A stretch of DNA of 64,000 bases from Ezakiella sp. (GTDB lineage Bacteria > Bacillota > Clostridia > Tissierellales > Peptoniphilaceae). Positions 20,943 through 29,151 of this stretch are shown piece after piece (position 1 is the first letter of the stretch; every line of letters begins with the position of its first letter). The notes under the pieces were generated by a model. It had not been told where the DNA came from. It did no database searches and saw nothing but the letters and a program-made list of their open reading frames with translations. The position numbers and the translations under genes were made by a program. The stretch is taken from positions 124,001 to 188,000 of the forward strand of contig JALFRW010000007.1 of NCBI GenBank assembly GCA_022778715.1, given 5' to 3'.

Positions 20943-20971
20943 ATTTTACCACAAAAAAAAATTTCTGTCAA
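20943..20971 (-). promoter_or_regulatory. Promoter of the two unknown genes upstream of rpoB
   Basis: Minus strand: TTGACA, 17 bases, TAAAAT. It differs from the rpoB copy mainly at the -10 box (TAAAAT versus TAATAT). The transcript would carry the 21-bp palindrome in its leader. Confidence 0.8.
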
Positions 20972-20995
20972 CTTTTTTAACAGAAATTTTTTTAA
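20952..20995 (-). terminator. ABC-F gene terminator
   Basis: The same hairpin as at 19758-19798, starting within the ABC-F stop codon. Confidence 0.75.
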
Positions 20996-22578
20996 ATTCT
21001 ATTTATTTTTGTTTTGCCATTTTCCTTTTTCATAATATAAATATTACCGACAAAATTATTTATCAGTTCTTCATCGTGACTCACGCAAATCAGTCCGCCG
21101 TTATATGAGTTGATAAGATTTATCAGTGCCAATTTTACGTTTGAATCTAAATGCGTGGTCGGCTCGTCTAATATTAAAAAAATATTTTTGCTTGCAAGCA
21201 GACTCGCCGCAATTTCAAGCCGTCTAAGTTCTCCGCCGGATAGTGTGGACACATTGTTATCCCAAATATCTTCAAAATAAAATTCTTTTTTCAGAATTTT
21301 TTTGCCGCTTTCACCGATTTTTAAAACTTCGCTTACATATTTTTTCAGTTTCATATCCTCTTCAGGCGGCGTAACCATTTGTTCAATAAGCTTGATATTC
21401 AAATTTCCAATGTCAATTTTTCCGGAATCCGGCTTTATTTCATTTGAAATGAGTTTTAATAGCGTCGATTTGCCAATTCCGTTTTCTCCCAAAATAAGTG
21501 TGTGCGCATTTTCATTTAATCGCAAACTCAAATCGCGAAACACAATATTCTCGCCATATTTTTTTGAAACATTTTTGATTGAGATAAAATCCGTACCGGC
21601 ACTATTGCCGGCTTCATCAAGCTGTTTAAAATTGATTTCTCTGTTCACTTCAAACACGTGCAGCTTTTTTTCCATAGCTTTCTTTTCACGTCTGAGCCTT
21701 TCCAAAAGTACCACATGCACATGAGGTATCGCAGCTCTGTCACGCTTTCTAATCGTTTCTTTTATCGCTGCATCAAGCCTTTTTATCTCGTTATTTACAG
21801 TGCGATTTTCTTGTAGTTCCCTTTCATACAAACTCTCTTGTGCTTCTTCAAACTCCACTTTTGTACCCATAAACTGCTTTATAGTTTTATTTTTAATCAC
21901 AATATATCCATCCACAACTTTTTCCAAAAAGTCGTCATCATGCGACACGATTAAAAATGATTTCTGTGAATTTTTGATATAATTTATTAGCCAATCTGTT
22001 TTTTCTTTGTCCAAGTAATTTGTCGGCTCGTCCAAAAGCACCAAGTTAGAAGTTTCAAAAAGTGCAACAGATAGCCTGACATATTGCATTTGTCCGCCGG
22101 AGAGTTCAAAATATTTCCTGTTCAAAAACTTATCCAGACCGAAAATTTTGATAAATTCGTCCCTCGTTTTAAAATAATCGTTGCCGCACAGCTTTTCAAA
22201 AAGCTCCATGTCCGAAAGATATTTTAAATAAGTCTTCTCGTCATAGTTTTCCTCAATCGCCTTTAATCCTTCGTTGACATCTTCCAAAAGCTTCGTCATT
22301 TTCTTTGAAAAAAGGTCAATAATATCATTTACTTCCATATCAAAAAGCGAAAATCCAAATTGTGATTGCGAAGAAATGCTTGTGGCGTCGTTAATAAACA
22401 ATTCCCCGTCGTCCACTTCCATCTCGCCTGAAATTATCTTTAAAAGCGTGGTTTTTCCGGATCCGTTCTGACCTTTTAGTGCATACTTCCGCCCTTCTTT
22501 AATTGTGAAATTTGCTCCGCTAAATAGCACATTGTTAAAAAATCGCTTTTGAATTTCTGTTGCTTTTACTAAATTCAT
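20992..22578 (-). CDS. ABC-F family ATP-binding protein
   Basis: The 528-residue soluble protein has two ABC domains in one chain and no membrane segment. Domain 1 has Walker A GQNGSGKTT and signature LSGGQMQYVRL; domain 2 has GENGIGKST and LSGGELRRLEIA. Both have VSHD H-loops. A charged helical linker (about residues 235-320) joins them. ABC-F proteins act on the ribosome in translation or antibiotic protection. Subfamily cannot be set by eye; the length resembles Lsa/Msr-type resistance proteins as well as housekeeping members. The ATG overlaps the end of a degenerate ABC exporter (ATGA). The stop lies in a repeat. Confidence 0.9.
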   Translation of the reverse strand: MNLVKATEIQKRFFNNVLFSGANFTIKEGRKYALKGQNGSGKTTLLKIISGEMEVDDGELFINDATSISSQSQFGFSLFDMEVNDIIDLFSKKMTKLLEDVNEGLKAIEENYDEKTYLKYLSDMELFEKLCGNDYFKTRDEFIKIFGLDKFLNRKYFELSGGQMQYVRLSVALFETSNLVLLDEPTNYLDKEKTDWLINYIKNSQKSFLIVSHDDDFLEKVVDGYIVIKNKTIKQFMGTKVEFEEAQESLYERELQENRTVNNEIKRLDAAIKETIRKRDRAAIPHVHVVLLERLRREKKAMEKKLHVFEVNREINFKQLDEAGNSAGTDFISIKNVSKKYGENIVFRDLSLRLNENAHTLILGENGIGKSTLLKLISNEIKPDSGKIDIGNLNIKLIEQMVTPPEEDMKLKKYVSEVLKIGESGKKILKKEFYFEDIWDNNVSTLSGGELRRLEIAASLLASKNIFLILDEPTTHLDSNVKLALINLINSYNGGLICVSHDEELINNFVGNIYIMKKENGKTKINRI

Positions 22579-22845
22579 AGATAATACCCCATTTGTTCGT
22601 CATACATAAGTTTATATTCTTCATCACGATTGATGAACGACTGATAGAATTTTTCTATTTTTATCGCTGCGATTTTGTCCACAAATCTGCAAATTCCCGG
22701 TCTGTGCGTGACGATGAGTGCAGTTTAATCTTCTGAAGCATTTAAAAAATCTTTAAAATTTCTGCCATCGGGTCTATTGCAGAAATCGGATCGTAAAAAA
22801 TAAAAAATTTTGCATTTTCGATTTTTAAATTTAATTTTTAAGTAG
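22575..22845 (-). pseudogene. Remnant of an ABC exporter ATPase C-terminus
   Basis: Read on the minus strand in two frames, this region gives KFFIFYDPISAIDPMAE (a Walker B/D-loop like FDDPTSALD), then DGRNFKDFLNASED-stop, then TALIVTHRPGICRFVDKIAAI (an H-loop segment) and a tail ending GYYL. Stops and a frame change break it, and everything upstream of Walker B is missing. The stop codon overlaps the ABC-F start, so the two were once a translationally coupled pair. Confidence 0.75.
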
Positions 22846-22856
22846 TTTTCAATAAT

Positions 22857-22889
22857 GTCGACGCTTCGTGAAATGCGTACAGCGTCGAC
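22857..22889. repeat. GC-rich inverted repeat
   Basis: GTCGACGCT (22857-22865) and AGCGTCGAC (22881-22889) form a perfect 9-pair dyad with a 15-base loop in otherwise AT-rich DNA, at the truncated edge of the ABC remnant. There is no T-run. It may be a recombination scar or mobile-element end. Confidence 0.7.
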
Positions 22890-22998
22890 AAAATAATTAT
22901 GTTTTTATAACCAAATCTCCATTATTATAAAAGTTTCTACAATTAAATTCGCATTCGCCGACATGTAATACAAAACTATAAATTAACAATTCCCAAAA
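22890..22998. other. Intergenic stretch between the TIM-barrel gene and the ABC remnant
   Basis: No supported gene. A 30-codon minus-strand frame (FVLHVGECEFNCRNF and on to a stop) lacks a proper start and may be another decayed fragment. Together with 22579-22889 this gap of about 420 bases carries only remnants and the inverted repeat. Confidence 0.4.
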
Positions 22999-23703
22999 CT
23001 ATTTTAATCTGTATGAAGACATAATTTCTTCCAAAATTTCCGGACTCGTCTTAGGTGTATAACTAATTGCATTTGCACCGGCATTTATTGTCGTTTCGAT
23101 ATGTTCAAGTGTATGACCGCTCGTAGCAATAACCGGAAATTCGTTTCCAATTCTCTTTCTAATCTCTTTTACCATATTTGCCGTATCTTTTCCGCCTGCT
23201 ACATTCAATATTTTTGCGCCCGCATTAATCTTACCTTCAATGTCATCATTTAAACTTGCCACAGTTGCCACCACAGGAATATCTATATATTCCGCCATAT
23301 CTTTAATCACTTCGTTTGTCATCGGCGCATTTACAACCACCCCGAATGCTCCGTGAAGTTCAGCTTGAAATGCAATTTCAACCGACCTCTTACCTGAAGT
23401 AATTCCACCGCCAACTCCAACAAAAACCGGAACCGGTGCCACGTCCAGAATCGCCTTTGTAATCGAAAGCTCCGGCGTGAACGGATAAACCGCGATAACC
23501 GCATCAGCATTGTTGTTTCTAATGATTGCCACATCAGTTGAGAATACTAAACTCTTTATCCTTCTGCCTTTGATATTGATTCCTGAGCATTTATATGCAA
23601 TTTCCGGCACCTTTTGCACATGGCGTCTCAAAGGAGTTTCAACTGTCGGTACAAATTTTTTAACCTTCTCGTCTTTTGAAATTACAATAATTTCCTGACT
23701 CAT
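22999..23703 (-). CDS. TIM-barrel (beta/alpha barrel) protein of unknown function
   Basis: The 234-residue protein looks like a phosphate-binding beta/alpha barrel. It has repeating strand-helix units, a glycine loop FVGVGGGITSGKR (about residues 97-109), and late motifs VIATSGHTLEHI and GANAISYTP resembling the phosphate sites of ThiE/TrpF-type barrels. Related Firmicutes proteins are annotated only as barrel proteins or hydrolases, so no reaction is claimed. I chose the ATG at 23703 (MSQEIIVISKDEK) because GAGGTGA stands five bases upstream; the frame could start six codons earlier but without a ribosome site. Confidence 0.75.
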   Translation of the reverse strand: MSQEIIVISKDEKVKKFVPTVETPLRRHVQKVPEIAYKCSGINIKGRRIKSLVFSTDVAIIRNNNADAVIAVYPFTPELSITKAILDVAPVPVFVGVGGGITSGKRSVEIAFQAELHGAFGVVVNAPMTNEVIKDMAEYIDIPVVATVASLNDDIEGKINAGAKILNVAGGKDTANMVKEIRKRIGNEFPVIATSGHTLEHIETTINAGANAISYTPKTSPEILEEIMSSYRLK

Positions 23704-23738
23704 AAAAATCACCTCTATCAATTTAATAATATATATTA

Positions 23739-23767
23739 ATTTTAATACATTTTAGCTGTTTTTTCAA
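23739..23767 (-). promoter_or_regulatory. Promoter of the TIM-barrel gene
   Basis: Minus strand: -35 TTGAAA (23762-23767), 17-base spacer, -10 TAAAAT (23739-23744). Confidence 0.75.
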
Positions 23768-23806
23768 GAACCGGATTTTAAAACCGCTCATAATATTTAT
23801 ATTTGC

Positions 23807-23832
23807 AATAAAAAAGCTCCAACCCGGAGCTT
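23807..23832 (-). terminator. Terminator of the RsbW-like gene and pot operon
   Basis: Minus strand: AAGCTCC, loop GGGTT, GGAGCTT, then TTTTTATT. The stem begins within the last bases of the RsbW-like stop codon. Confidence 0.85.
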
Positions 23833-24217
23833 ATAAATACTTTACACATATTATTTGATTGAATCCGGCTTCCAGCTCATCCACAAGAGCGTCCACAATG
23901 CTTAATCCCCTGCCGCCGACAAATTCTTTGTTGTTTTTTCTAATCGGCATATCCGCGAGCACGCCGTTACCTTGGTCGGCTACTACTATTTTTAGTTTTG
24001 AATCGCCGATTTTCATCTGTACGGTAATCAATTTGCTTGGATCCAATCTATTTCCATGAAGGGCAGAATTAATTGTAAGTTCATCTAAAATGAGCTTGAC
24101 GTCGAAAATTGTGTCTTCATCACTTATATATTCACTTATTACTGATACCAAATTTTTATTAAATTCCTTAATCCGGTCGATATCAGTGTTCACAGAACCC
24201 GAATAATCAAGTTTCAT
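23831..24217 (-). CDS. GHKL ATPase, RsbW/SpoIIAB-like anti-sigma factor kinase
   Basis: The 128-residue single-domain ATPase has the N box ELTINSALHGN (about residues 46-56), the G1 box DQGNG and the G2 box GGRGLSIVDAL. Such small proteins bind a sigma factor and phosphorylate an STAS anti-anti-sigma protein. No sigma factor or STAS gene is adjacent, so the partner is encoded elsewhere or it has another role. The start ATG follows GAGGGGTGAG. It lies 42 bases after potD and may be cotranscribed with the polyamine operon. Confidence 0.82.
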   Translation of the reverse strand: MKLDYSGSVNTDIDRIKEFNKNLVSVISEYISDEDTIFDVKLILDELTINSALHGNRLDPSKLITVQMKIGDSKLKIVVADQGNGVLADMPIRKNNKEFVGGRGLSIVDALVDELEAGFNQIICVKYL

Positions 24218-24259
24218 TTTCTCACCCCTCGTGTTTTATTTACCCAAAACGAGTGCAAT

Positions 24260-25312
24260 TTATTCACTTTTTTGACTTTTATTATATCCGCTTTGAAATT
24301 CTGTCCAAATTCTATCATAGCGTTTTAAATATTTTGATGGGTCTGAAAAGATTTCACAATTTTTCAAGTTTGAAATTTCCGGAAACAGTGCCTTGTCATT
24401 TTCCATTTCCGGTGGCAAATACTTTTTTGCTTCAGTTTCCGGAGTTGCATATTGCAAATATTCTGCATTCATTGCCGCGATTTTAGGATCGCACAAATAA
24501 TTTATAAATTTATGTGCCATTTCAATGTTTTTTGAATTCTTCGGAATTGCAACCGCGTCAAACCAAATGTTTGTGCCCTCCTTTGGAATTGAATATTTAT
24601 ATTTTTCATTTTCAGAAATTATAACGCTCGCATCTCCTGAATAAACCATACCGATATTTGCATCTTCCATCACTAAAATATCTTTGATTTCGTCGCCTAA
24701 ATATGCATAAACAAGCGGTTTTTGTTTTAGCAGTTCATACTTTGCTTCTTCCAAAATATTTTCATCGGTGACGTTCATACTATATCCCAATTTTTTAAGA
24801 GCGACCATCAGCACATCTCTTTGCGAATTGTAAAGCACGATATCTTTTTTATATTTTTCATCCCACAAGTCGCTCCAAGAGTCGAGGCCTTCCGGATATT
24901 TTTCTGCATTGTACACAATACCGACTGTGCCCCAAAAATAGGGCACGCTGTATTCATCATCAGGGTCGTAGTCCAAATGTCTAAAGCGCTCGTCAATATA
25001 TTTATAATTTGGAATTTTTGAAAGGTCTATTTTTTTGAGTAAATTATCTTTTTTCATTCTTTCAATCATATAGTCCGACGGAAAAATCAAATCAATCTGG
25101 TCGTTTGAGTTTTGAATTTTAACATACAGATCTTCGTTTGAAGCAAACTCTTGATACACAATTTGAATGCCCTCGTCTTTTTCAAATTGGTGTACAACGT
25201 CCATGTCCATATAGTCGCCCCAATTGTAGATAAAAAGTTTTTCTTTTTCTTCTTTGCATCCCATGAAAAAAAGTACCGAAAATGCGATACATAAAACTTT
25301 GTATTTCCTCAA
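24260..25312 (-). CDS. potD: Spermidine/putrescine ABC transporter substrate-binding lipoprotein
   Basis: PotD captures polyamines outside the cell and delivers them to PotBC. The 350-residue protein has a signal peptide with lipobox FFMGC (Cys19), the conserved start of the mature domain LFIYNWGDYMD, and WSDLWDEKYK typical of the PotD/PotF fold. IGMVYSGD and GTNIWFDAVAIPK are ligand-pocket segments. It is the last gene of potABCD, 14 bases after potC. Preference between spermidine and putrescine cannot be decided by eye. Confidence 0.93.
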   Translation of the reverse strand: MRKYKVLCIAFSVLFFMGCKEEKEKLFIYNWGDYMDMDVVHQFEKDEGIQIVYQEFASNEDLYVKIQNSNDQIDLIFPSDYMIERMKKDNLLKKIDLSKIPNYKYIDERFRHLDYDPDDEYSVPYFWGTVGIVYNAEKYPEGLDSWSDLWDEKYKKDIVLYNSQRDVLMVALKKLGYSMNVTDENILEEAKYELLKQKPLVYAYLGDEIKDILVMEDANIGMVYSGDASVIISENEKYKYSIPKEGTNIWFDAVAIPKNSKNIEMAHKFINYLCDPKIAAMNAEYLQYATPETEAKKYLPPEMENDKALFPEISNLKNCEIFSDPSKYLKRYDRIWTEFQSGYNKSQKSE

Positions 25313-25326
25313 TTTATGCCTCCGCT

Positions 25327-26115
25327 TTATCTAATTAACATCTTTTTCTTTGAAAATTTGTTGTTTCTAACATTAATTGAAACCACAAGAATTATCATAA
25401 TCACAAACATAATTGCAGAAAGTGCATTTATCGCCGGGTTTATTCCTCTTTTTGCCATCGAGTACACAGTGATTGAAATGTTTTGAATTCCGTTTCCGGT
25501 TGTAAAAAAACTCACCGCAAAATCGTCAATCGAAAGCGTGAATGCCATTAGTGCTCCGCTTAAAATTCCCTCTTTTATTTCCGGAAGCACCACTTGTTTA
25601 AAAGCCTGCATTCTCGTTGCTCCAAGGTCGAGCGCCGCTTCATAAAGATTTGGGTCCATCGTTTCAAGGTGCGGCATCACGTTAAACAAAACATATGGAG
25701 TGATAAATGCCACGTGACTTAATATAATCGTGATATATCCAAACGGCAATTTTAAAGTGTTATAAAGTGCCACAAGGCTAACCGCAATCACGATGTCCGG
25801 ATTTAAAATCGGCAAATAGTTTAAATTAATTAGTGCCTGTTTAAATCTGCCTCCTGAGTTATAAAGCGCCATTGCTCCGATTGTTCCGATTATTATGGCA
25901 ATTACAGTTGAGATCACGCCGATTAAAATTGTATTGTAAAAACTCAACAGTACTTCTTTGCTGGCAAAGAGTTCTTTGTACCAAATGAGAGAAAATCCAT
26001 TCCATTTCACTCTCGATTTTGTAGCATTAAATGAATACACAATTAAAACCGCGATTGGCAAATAAAAAAAAGCATATATTAAATAAACATACAAATTTTT
26101 AAAAAACTTTTTCAT
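25327..26115 (-). CDS. potC: Spermidine/putrescine ABC transporter permease PotC
   Basis: The 262-residue inner-membrane permease has six predicted helices. The coupling motif EAALDLGATRMQAFKQVVLPEIKEGI (about residues 160-185, the EAA loop) contacts the PotA ATPase. The N-terminus MKKFFKNLYVYLIYAFFYLPI is a first helix typical of PotC. The start overlaps the potB stop by one base, so the two permeases are translationally coupled. Confidence 0.93.
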   Translation of the reverse strand: MKKFFKNLYVYLIYAFFYLPIAVLIVYSFNATKSRVKWNGFSLIWYKELFASKEVLLSFYNTILIGVISTVIAIIIGTIGAMALYNSGGRFKQALINLNYLPILNPDIVIAVSLVALYNTLKLPFGYITIILSHVAFITPYVLFNVMPHLETMDPNLYEAALDLGATRMQAFKQVVLPEIKEGILSGALMAFTLSIDDFAVSFFTTGNGIQNISITVYSMAKRGINPAINALSAIMFVIMIILVVSINVRNNKFSKKKMLIR

Positions 26116-26939
26116 TAAATAAAGCCCCCTTTGAGTTCGTCTGCGTCACTGTTTTTGAGACTGAATCTGATCAAAATCAAAATCATAGCGATTAAAACCA
26201 AACTGATTGCAGAGCCGAAATTCCAGTCGCCTGTGAATCTGAATTGTTGCTCAATAATATTACCAATCAAATTGATATTGTTTCCGCCTAAAAGTTGTGT
26301 GATGACAAATGTTGAAATTGCCGGAATAAACGTCATAATTATACCGGTGATTAGTCCTCCTTTTGTGAGCGGCAAAATAATTTTAGTAAAAACTTGAAAT
26401 TTAGATGCGCCCATATCGTAGCCCGCTTCCACATAAGTTTTATCCAGCTTTATGATTGAAGTGTAAATCGGCAAAATCATAAACGGCAAATAGTTGTAAA
26501 TCATACCGATCATAATAGAAAAATTGTTATATAACATTTCAACTTTACCGAATCCGAGCTTCACAAATAAGGAATTGATTAACCCGTTTCTACCAAGTAA
26601 TGTCAGCCAAGCATAAGTTCGAAGTAAAAAGTTCATCCACATTGGAATCATTATAAGCAAAATATACAAATCCCTATTTTTCTTCTTCGAAATTAACCAT
26701 GAAAACGGATAGCCGATTAAAAGGCAAATAAGAGTAGAATAAAAAGCCAGCTTGATTGAGCGCCACAATATACTGATGTATATCATATCAAAAAATCTTT
26801 CAAAATTTGCTAAAGAAAAAATTGCCCGTCCGTCCACATTCACTGAAAAACCGAGCATCAAAATTAAAATTAGAGGCAGCACAATAAATAACATTGTCCA
26901 CAAGCCATAAATAAATGTTGGCAGCTTAAATTTTTTCAT
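26115..26939 (-). CDS. potB: Spermidine/putrescine ABC transporter permease PotB
   Basis: This 274-residue permease has six predicted membrane helices and the EAA loop EAGYDMGASKFQVFTKIILPLTKGG (about residues 176-200). LLRTYAWLTLLG is the conserved PotB-type segment after helix 3. It forms the channel heterodimer with PotC. It begins one base after the potA stop and ends on the potC start. Confidence 0.93.
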   Translation of the reverse strand: MKKFKLPTFIYGLWTMLFIVLPLILILMLGFSVNVDGRAIFSLANFERFFDMIYISILWRSIKLAFYSTLICLLIGYPFSWLISKKKNRDLYILLIMIPMWMNFLLRTYAWLTLLGRNGLINSLFVKLGFGKVEMLYNNFSIMIGMIYNYLPFMILPIYTSIIKLDKTYVEAGYDMGASKFQVFTKIILPLTKGGLITGIIMTFIPAISTFVITQLLGGNNINLIGNIIEQQFRFTGDWNFGSAISLVLIAMILILIRFSLKNSDADELKGGFI

Positions 26940-26940
26940 A

Positions 26941-27978
26941 TTATTTCCTCATAACGTGGATATTATCCGGTAAAACTGTAATATATACAGTGCTGTCTTC
27001 TGATGGTGCAATCGTGCTTTTAGCTTTCCAAATTTCACCGCCTACATTGATTAAAATCTCGTAGTAAACACCCTTGAAAATTACATTTTCAACTACACCT
27101 TCAATTGTGCTTTCGCCGGGTTCGTTTTTAATCTCCACATCTTCAGGACGAATCACAACTTTAACTTCAGCTCCCGGCTTAAAACCTTTATCTACACATT
27201 TAAAGGTGGTGTTTTTAAAGCTGACACTGTAATCGTAGTTAAAAATACCGTCGCTTATATTGCTTTCACCAATAAAATCTGCAACAAAAGAGTTAATAGG
27301 TTCATTATAAATGTCGATAGGCTTTCCGAGTTGCTCGATTTTTCCGTTGTTCATAACTGCAATTCTGTCGCTCATAGAAAGTGCTTCTTCCTGGTCATGA
27401 GTAACAAAAATAAAAGTAATGCCGAGCTCCCATTGAATGTTTATCAGCTCAGTTTGCATTCCTTTTCTAAGTTTATAATCAAGTGCACCGAGAGGTTCGT
27501 CTAAAAGTAAAATTTCCGGCTCATTTACAAGTGCGCGAGCGATCGCTACTCTTTGTTGTTGTCCTCCGGAGAGGCTTGTAACTGAACGATTTTTAAAAGT
27601 TGGCATATTTACAAGCTCAAGCATTTTATCAACTTTTTTCTTTATCGCCTTTTCGTCCATCTTTTTTAATCTGAGTCCGAAAGCTACGTTGTCATACACA
27701 TTTAAGTGCGGAAACAGTGCGTATTTTTGAAACACAGTGTTCACTTTTCTCTTGTTCGGAGGCAAATTTGAAATATCTCTACCATCAAAAATAATTTGTC
27801 CTCCGTCTGAATATTCAAATCCGCCAATAAGTCTCAATGTCGTGGTCTTCCCGCAACCTGATGGACCTAGTAAAGTCAAAAATTCACCTTTTTTAATATC
27901 AAGAGAAATATTATCAAGCACAACTTCTCCATCATAGGACTTGCTTAAATTTTTTAAGGATAAAAAATTGTTTTCCAT
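26941..27978 (-). CDS. potA: Spermidine/putrescine ABC transporter ATPase PotA
   Basis: PotA powers polyamine import. The 345-residue protein has Walker [10 protein letters not shown] (residues 38-46), the Q-loop [10 protein letters not shown], signature [13 protein letters not shown], Walker [13 protein letters not shown] and the H-loop [20 protein letters not shown]-terminal TOBE-type regulatory domain (from about residue 240) contains [10 protein letters not shown]. The ATG follows AGGAGGTGCG. It begins 12 bases after thiI, so the pot genes probably share the desulfurase-thiI transcript. Confidence 0.95.
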   Translation of the reverse strand: MENNFLSLKNLSKSYDGEVVLDNISLDIKKGEFLTLLGPSGCGKTTTLRLIGGFEYSDGGQIIFDGRDISNLPPNKRKVNTVFQKYALFPHLNVYDNVAFGLRLKKMDEKAIKKKVDKMLELVNMPTFKNRSVTSLSGGQQQRVAIARALVNEPEILLLDEPLGALDYKLRKGMQTELINIQWELGITFIFVTHDQEEALSMSDRIAVMNNGKIEQLGKPIDIYNEPINSFVADFIGESNISDGIFNYDYSVSFKNTTFKCVDKGFKPGAEVKVVIRPEDVEIKNEPGESTIEGVVENVIFKGVYYEILINVGGEIWKAKSTIAPSEDSTVYITVLPDNIHVMRK

Positions 27979-27990
27979 CGCACCTCCTGT

Positions 27991-29151
27991 TTATTTTATT
28001 TTAAAATATTCAAGTTTATTAAAAATCTCATCCTCCAATTCTTCGTACGGCATCTTTTCTTCTTCTGCAAGCACTTGCATCAAAGTCGGATTTGTCTTAG
28101 GATGTTTTGCCACAAAAACAGTGCAACAGTCTTCGTATGGCTCAATTGATTTATCATAAGTTCTAAATTTTCTTGCTAAATCGATTATTTCAGTCTTGTC
28201 ATAAGTGATGAGAGGTCTTAAAATTATCAAATCTGTAATTTTATCTACCACACTCATTCCTGCCAACGTTTGGCTTGCCACTTGTCCCAAGTTTTCACCT
28301 GTGACAAGAGCGGTCCTTTCATTAGCTTTTGCTACTCTTGCTGCGAGTCTCGTCATAGATCGTCTTTGTAAAAGTGTAGTAAATCTAATATCGCAATTCT
28401 TTGTGATTGCCTCCTGAATCGGAAATAAATTTAAGGAAAACAGCATTGCGTACGGCTCGTACTCTGAACAAATCTCTGCAAGTTCTTTTGTCTTTTCAAA
28501 ACTTCTCTTGCTTGTAAATGGATACGAATGAAAATGAATATAATCCACTTGAAGCCCTCTTTTCATTGCAAGAATTGAACTGACCGGCGAATCAATTCCG
28601 CCGGATAAAAGACTTAGCACTCTGCCGTTGCTGCCCACCGGCATTCCTCCTAAAGCTTTAATTCTTCCTGAAGAAACATAAGCTTTTTTTCTCACGTCAA
28701 CTCTAATAATTCTTTCAGGATTTGCTACATCAACTTTCAACCCAAAACCGGCTTTCAAAATTTCTCCGCCCACCATTCTGCTAATTTCCGGGCTCTTAAA
28801 TGTAAAACTCTTGTCCGCACGTTTTGATTCAACTTTAAATGTGGAAAAAGGTTCTCTGGCGAGTTCAAATTTCACCGCCTCAATAGCCGCTTCATAAATA
28901 CTGTTCATATCCGCTTCAGTCTCAAATTGTGGTGCAATATAACTTATTCCAAACACTTTTTGCAGCCTTTTTATTGCAATAGCATTGTCCTCAGTATAAA
29001 TAAAAACTTTGGATTGATCAAAGTGAAGATCCGGATTTAAATCGCTTAAAGCAGTTTTTATATTTTTTCTTAGCTCTCTTTCAAAAAAAGGCTTATTCTC
29101 TTTTTTTAGTGCCATTTCTCCATAACTAACGGAAACACACTTTTTTATCAT
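27991..29151 (-). CDS. thiI: tRNA 4-thiouridine sulfurtransferase ThiI
   Basis: ThiI adenylates U8 of tRNA and inserts sulfur supplied by a cysteine desulfurase. The 386-residue protein has an N-terminal ferredoxin-like and THUMP region (residues 1-165) and the PP-loop SGGIDSPV (183-190). There is no C-terminal rhodanese domain, as in most Firmicutes. Cys residues near the end (EDCCTVFVAKHPKTNP) are typical of the short form. It overlaps the upstream desulfurase gene by ATGA, giving a dedicated sulfur donor and acceptor pair. Confidence 0.95.
   Translation of the reverse strand: MIKKCVSVSYGEMALKKENKPFFERELRKNIKTALSDLNPDLHFDQSKVFIYTEDNAIAIKRLQKVFGISYIAPQFETEADMNSIYEAAIEAVKFELAREPFSTFKVESKRADKSFTFKSPEISRMVGGEILKAGFGLKVDVANPERIIRVDVRKKAYVSSGRIKALGGMPVGSNGRVLSLLSGGIDSPVSSILAMKRGLQVDYIHFHSYPFTSKRSFEKTKELAEICSEYEPYAMLFSLNLFPIQEAITKNCDIRFTTLLQRRSMTRLAARVAKANERTALVTGENLGQVASQTLAGMSVVDKITDLIILRPLITYDKTEIIDLARKFRTYDKSIEPYEDCCTVFVAKHPKTNPTLMQVLAEEEKMPYEELEDEIFNKLEYFKIK

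Larger units (their letters stand above)
20896..21005. repeat. Terminator/promoter cassette, copy 2
   Basis: This is the second copy of the 19703-19810 cassette, overlapping the last codon of the ABC-F gene. The terminator is at 20952-20995. The minus-strand promoter has -35 TTGACA (20966-20971), a 17-base spacer and -10 TAAAAT (20943-20948), aimed at the two unknown genes. Confidence 0.9.

Noticed and set aside
20992..22578. Naming the ABC-F gene as a specific antibiotic resistance determinant
   Set aside because: Linker length alone cannot separate resistance from housekeeping members; a phylogeny is needed.
22890..22998. 30-codon minus-strand frame with two Cys (GECEFNC)
   Set aside because: No valid start or ribosome site; too short to separate from chance next to a degraded gene.
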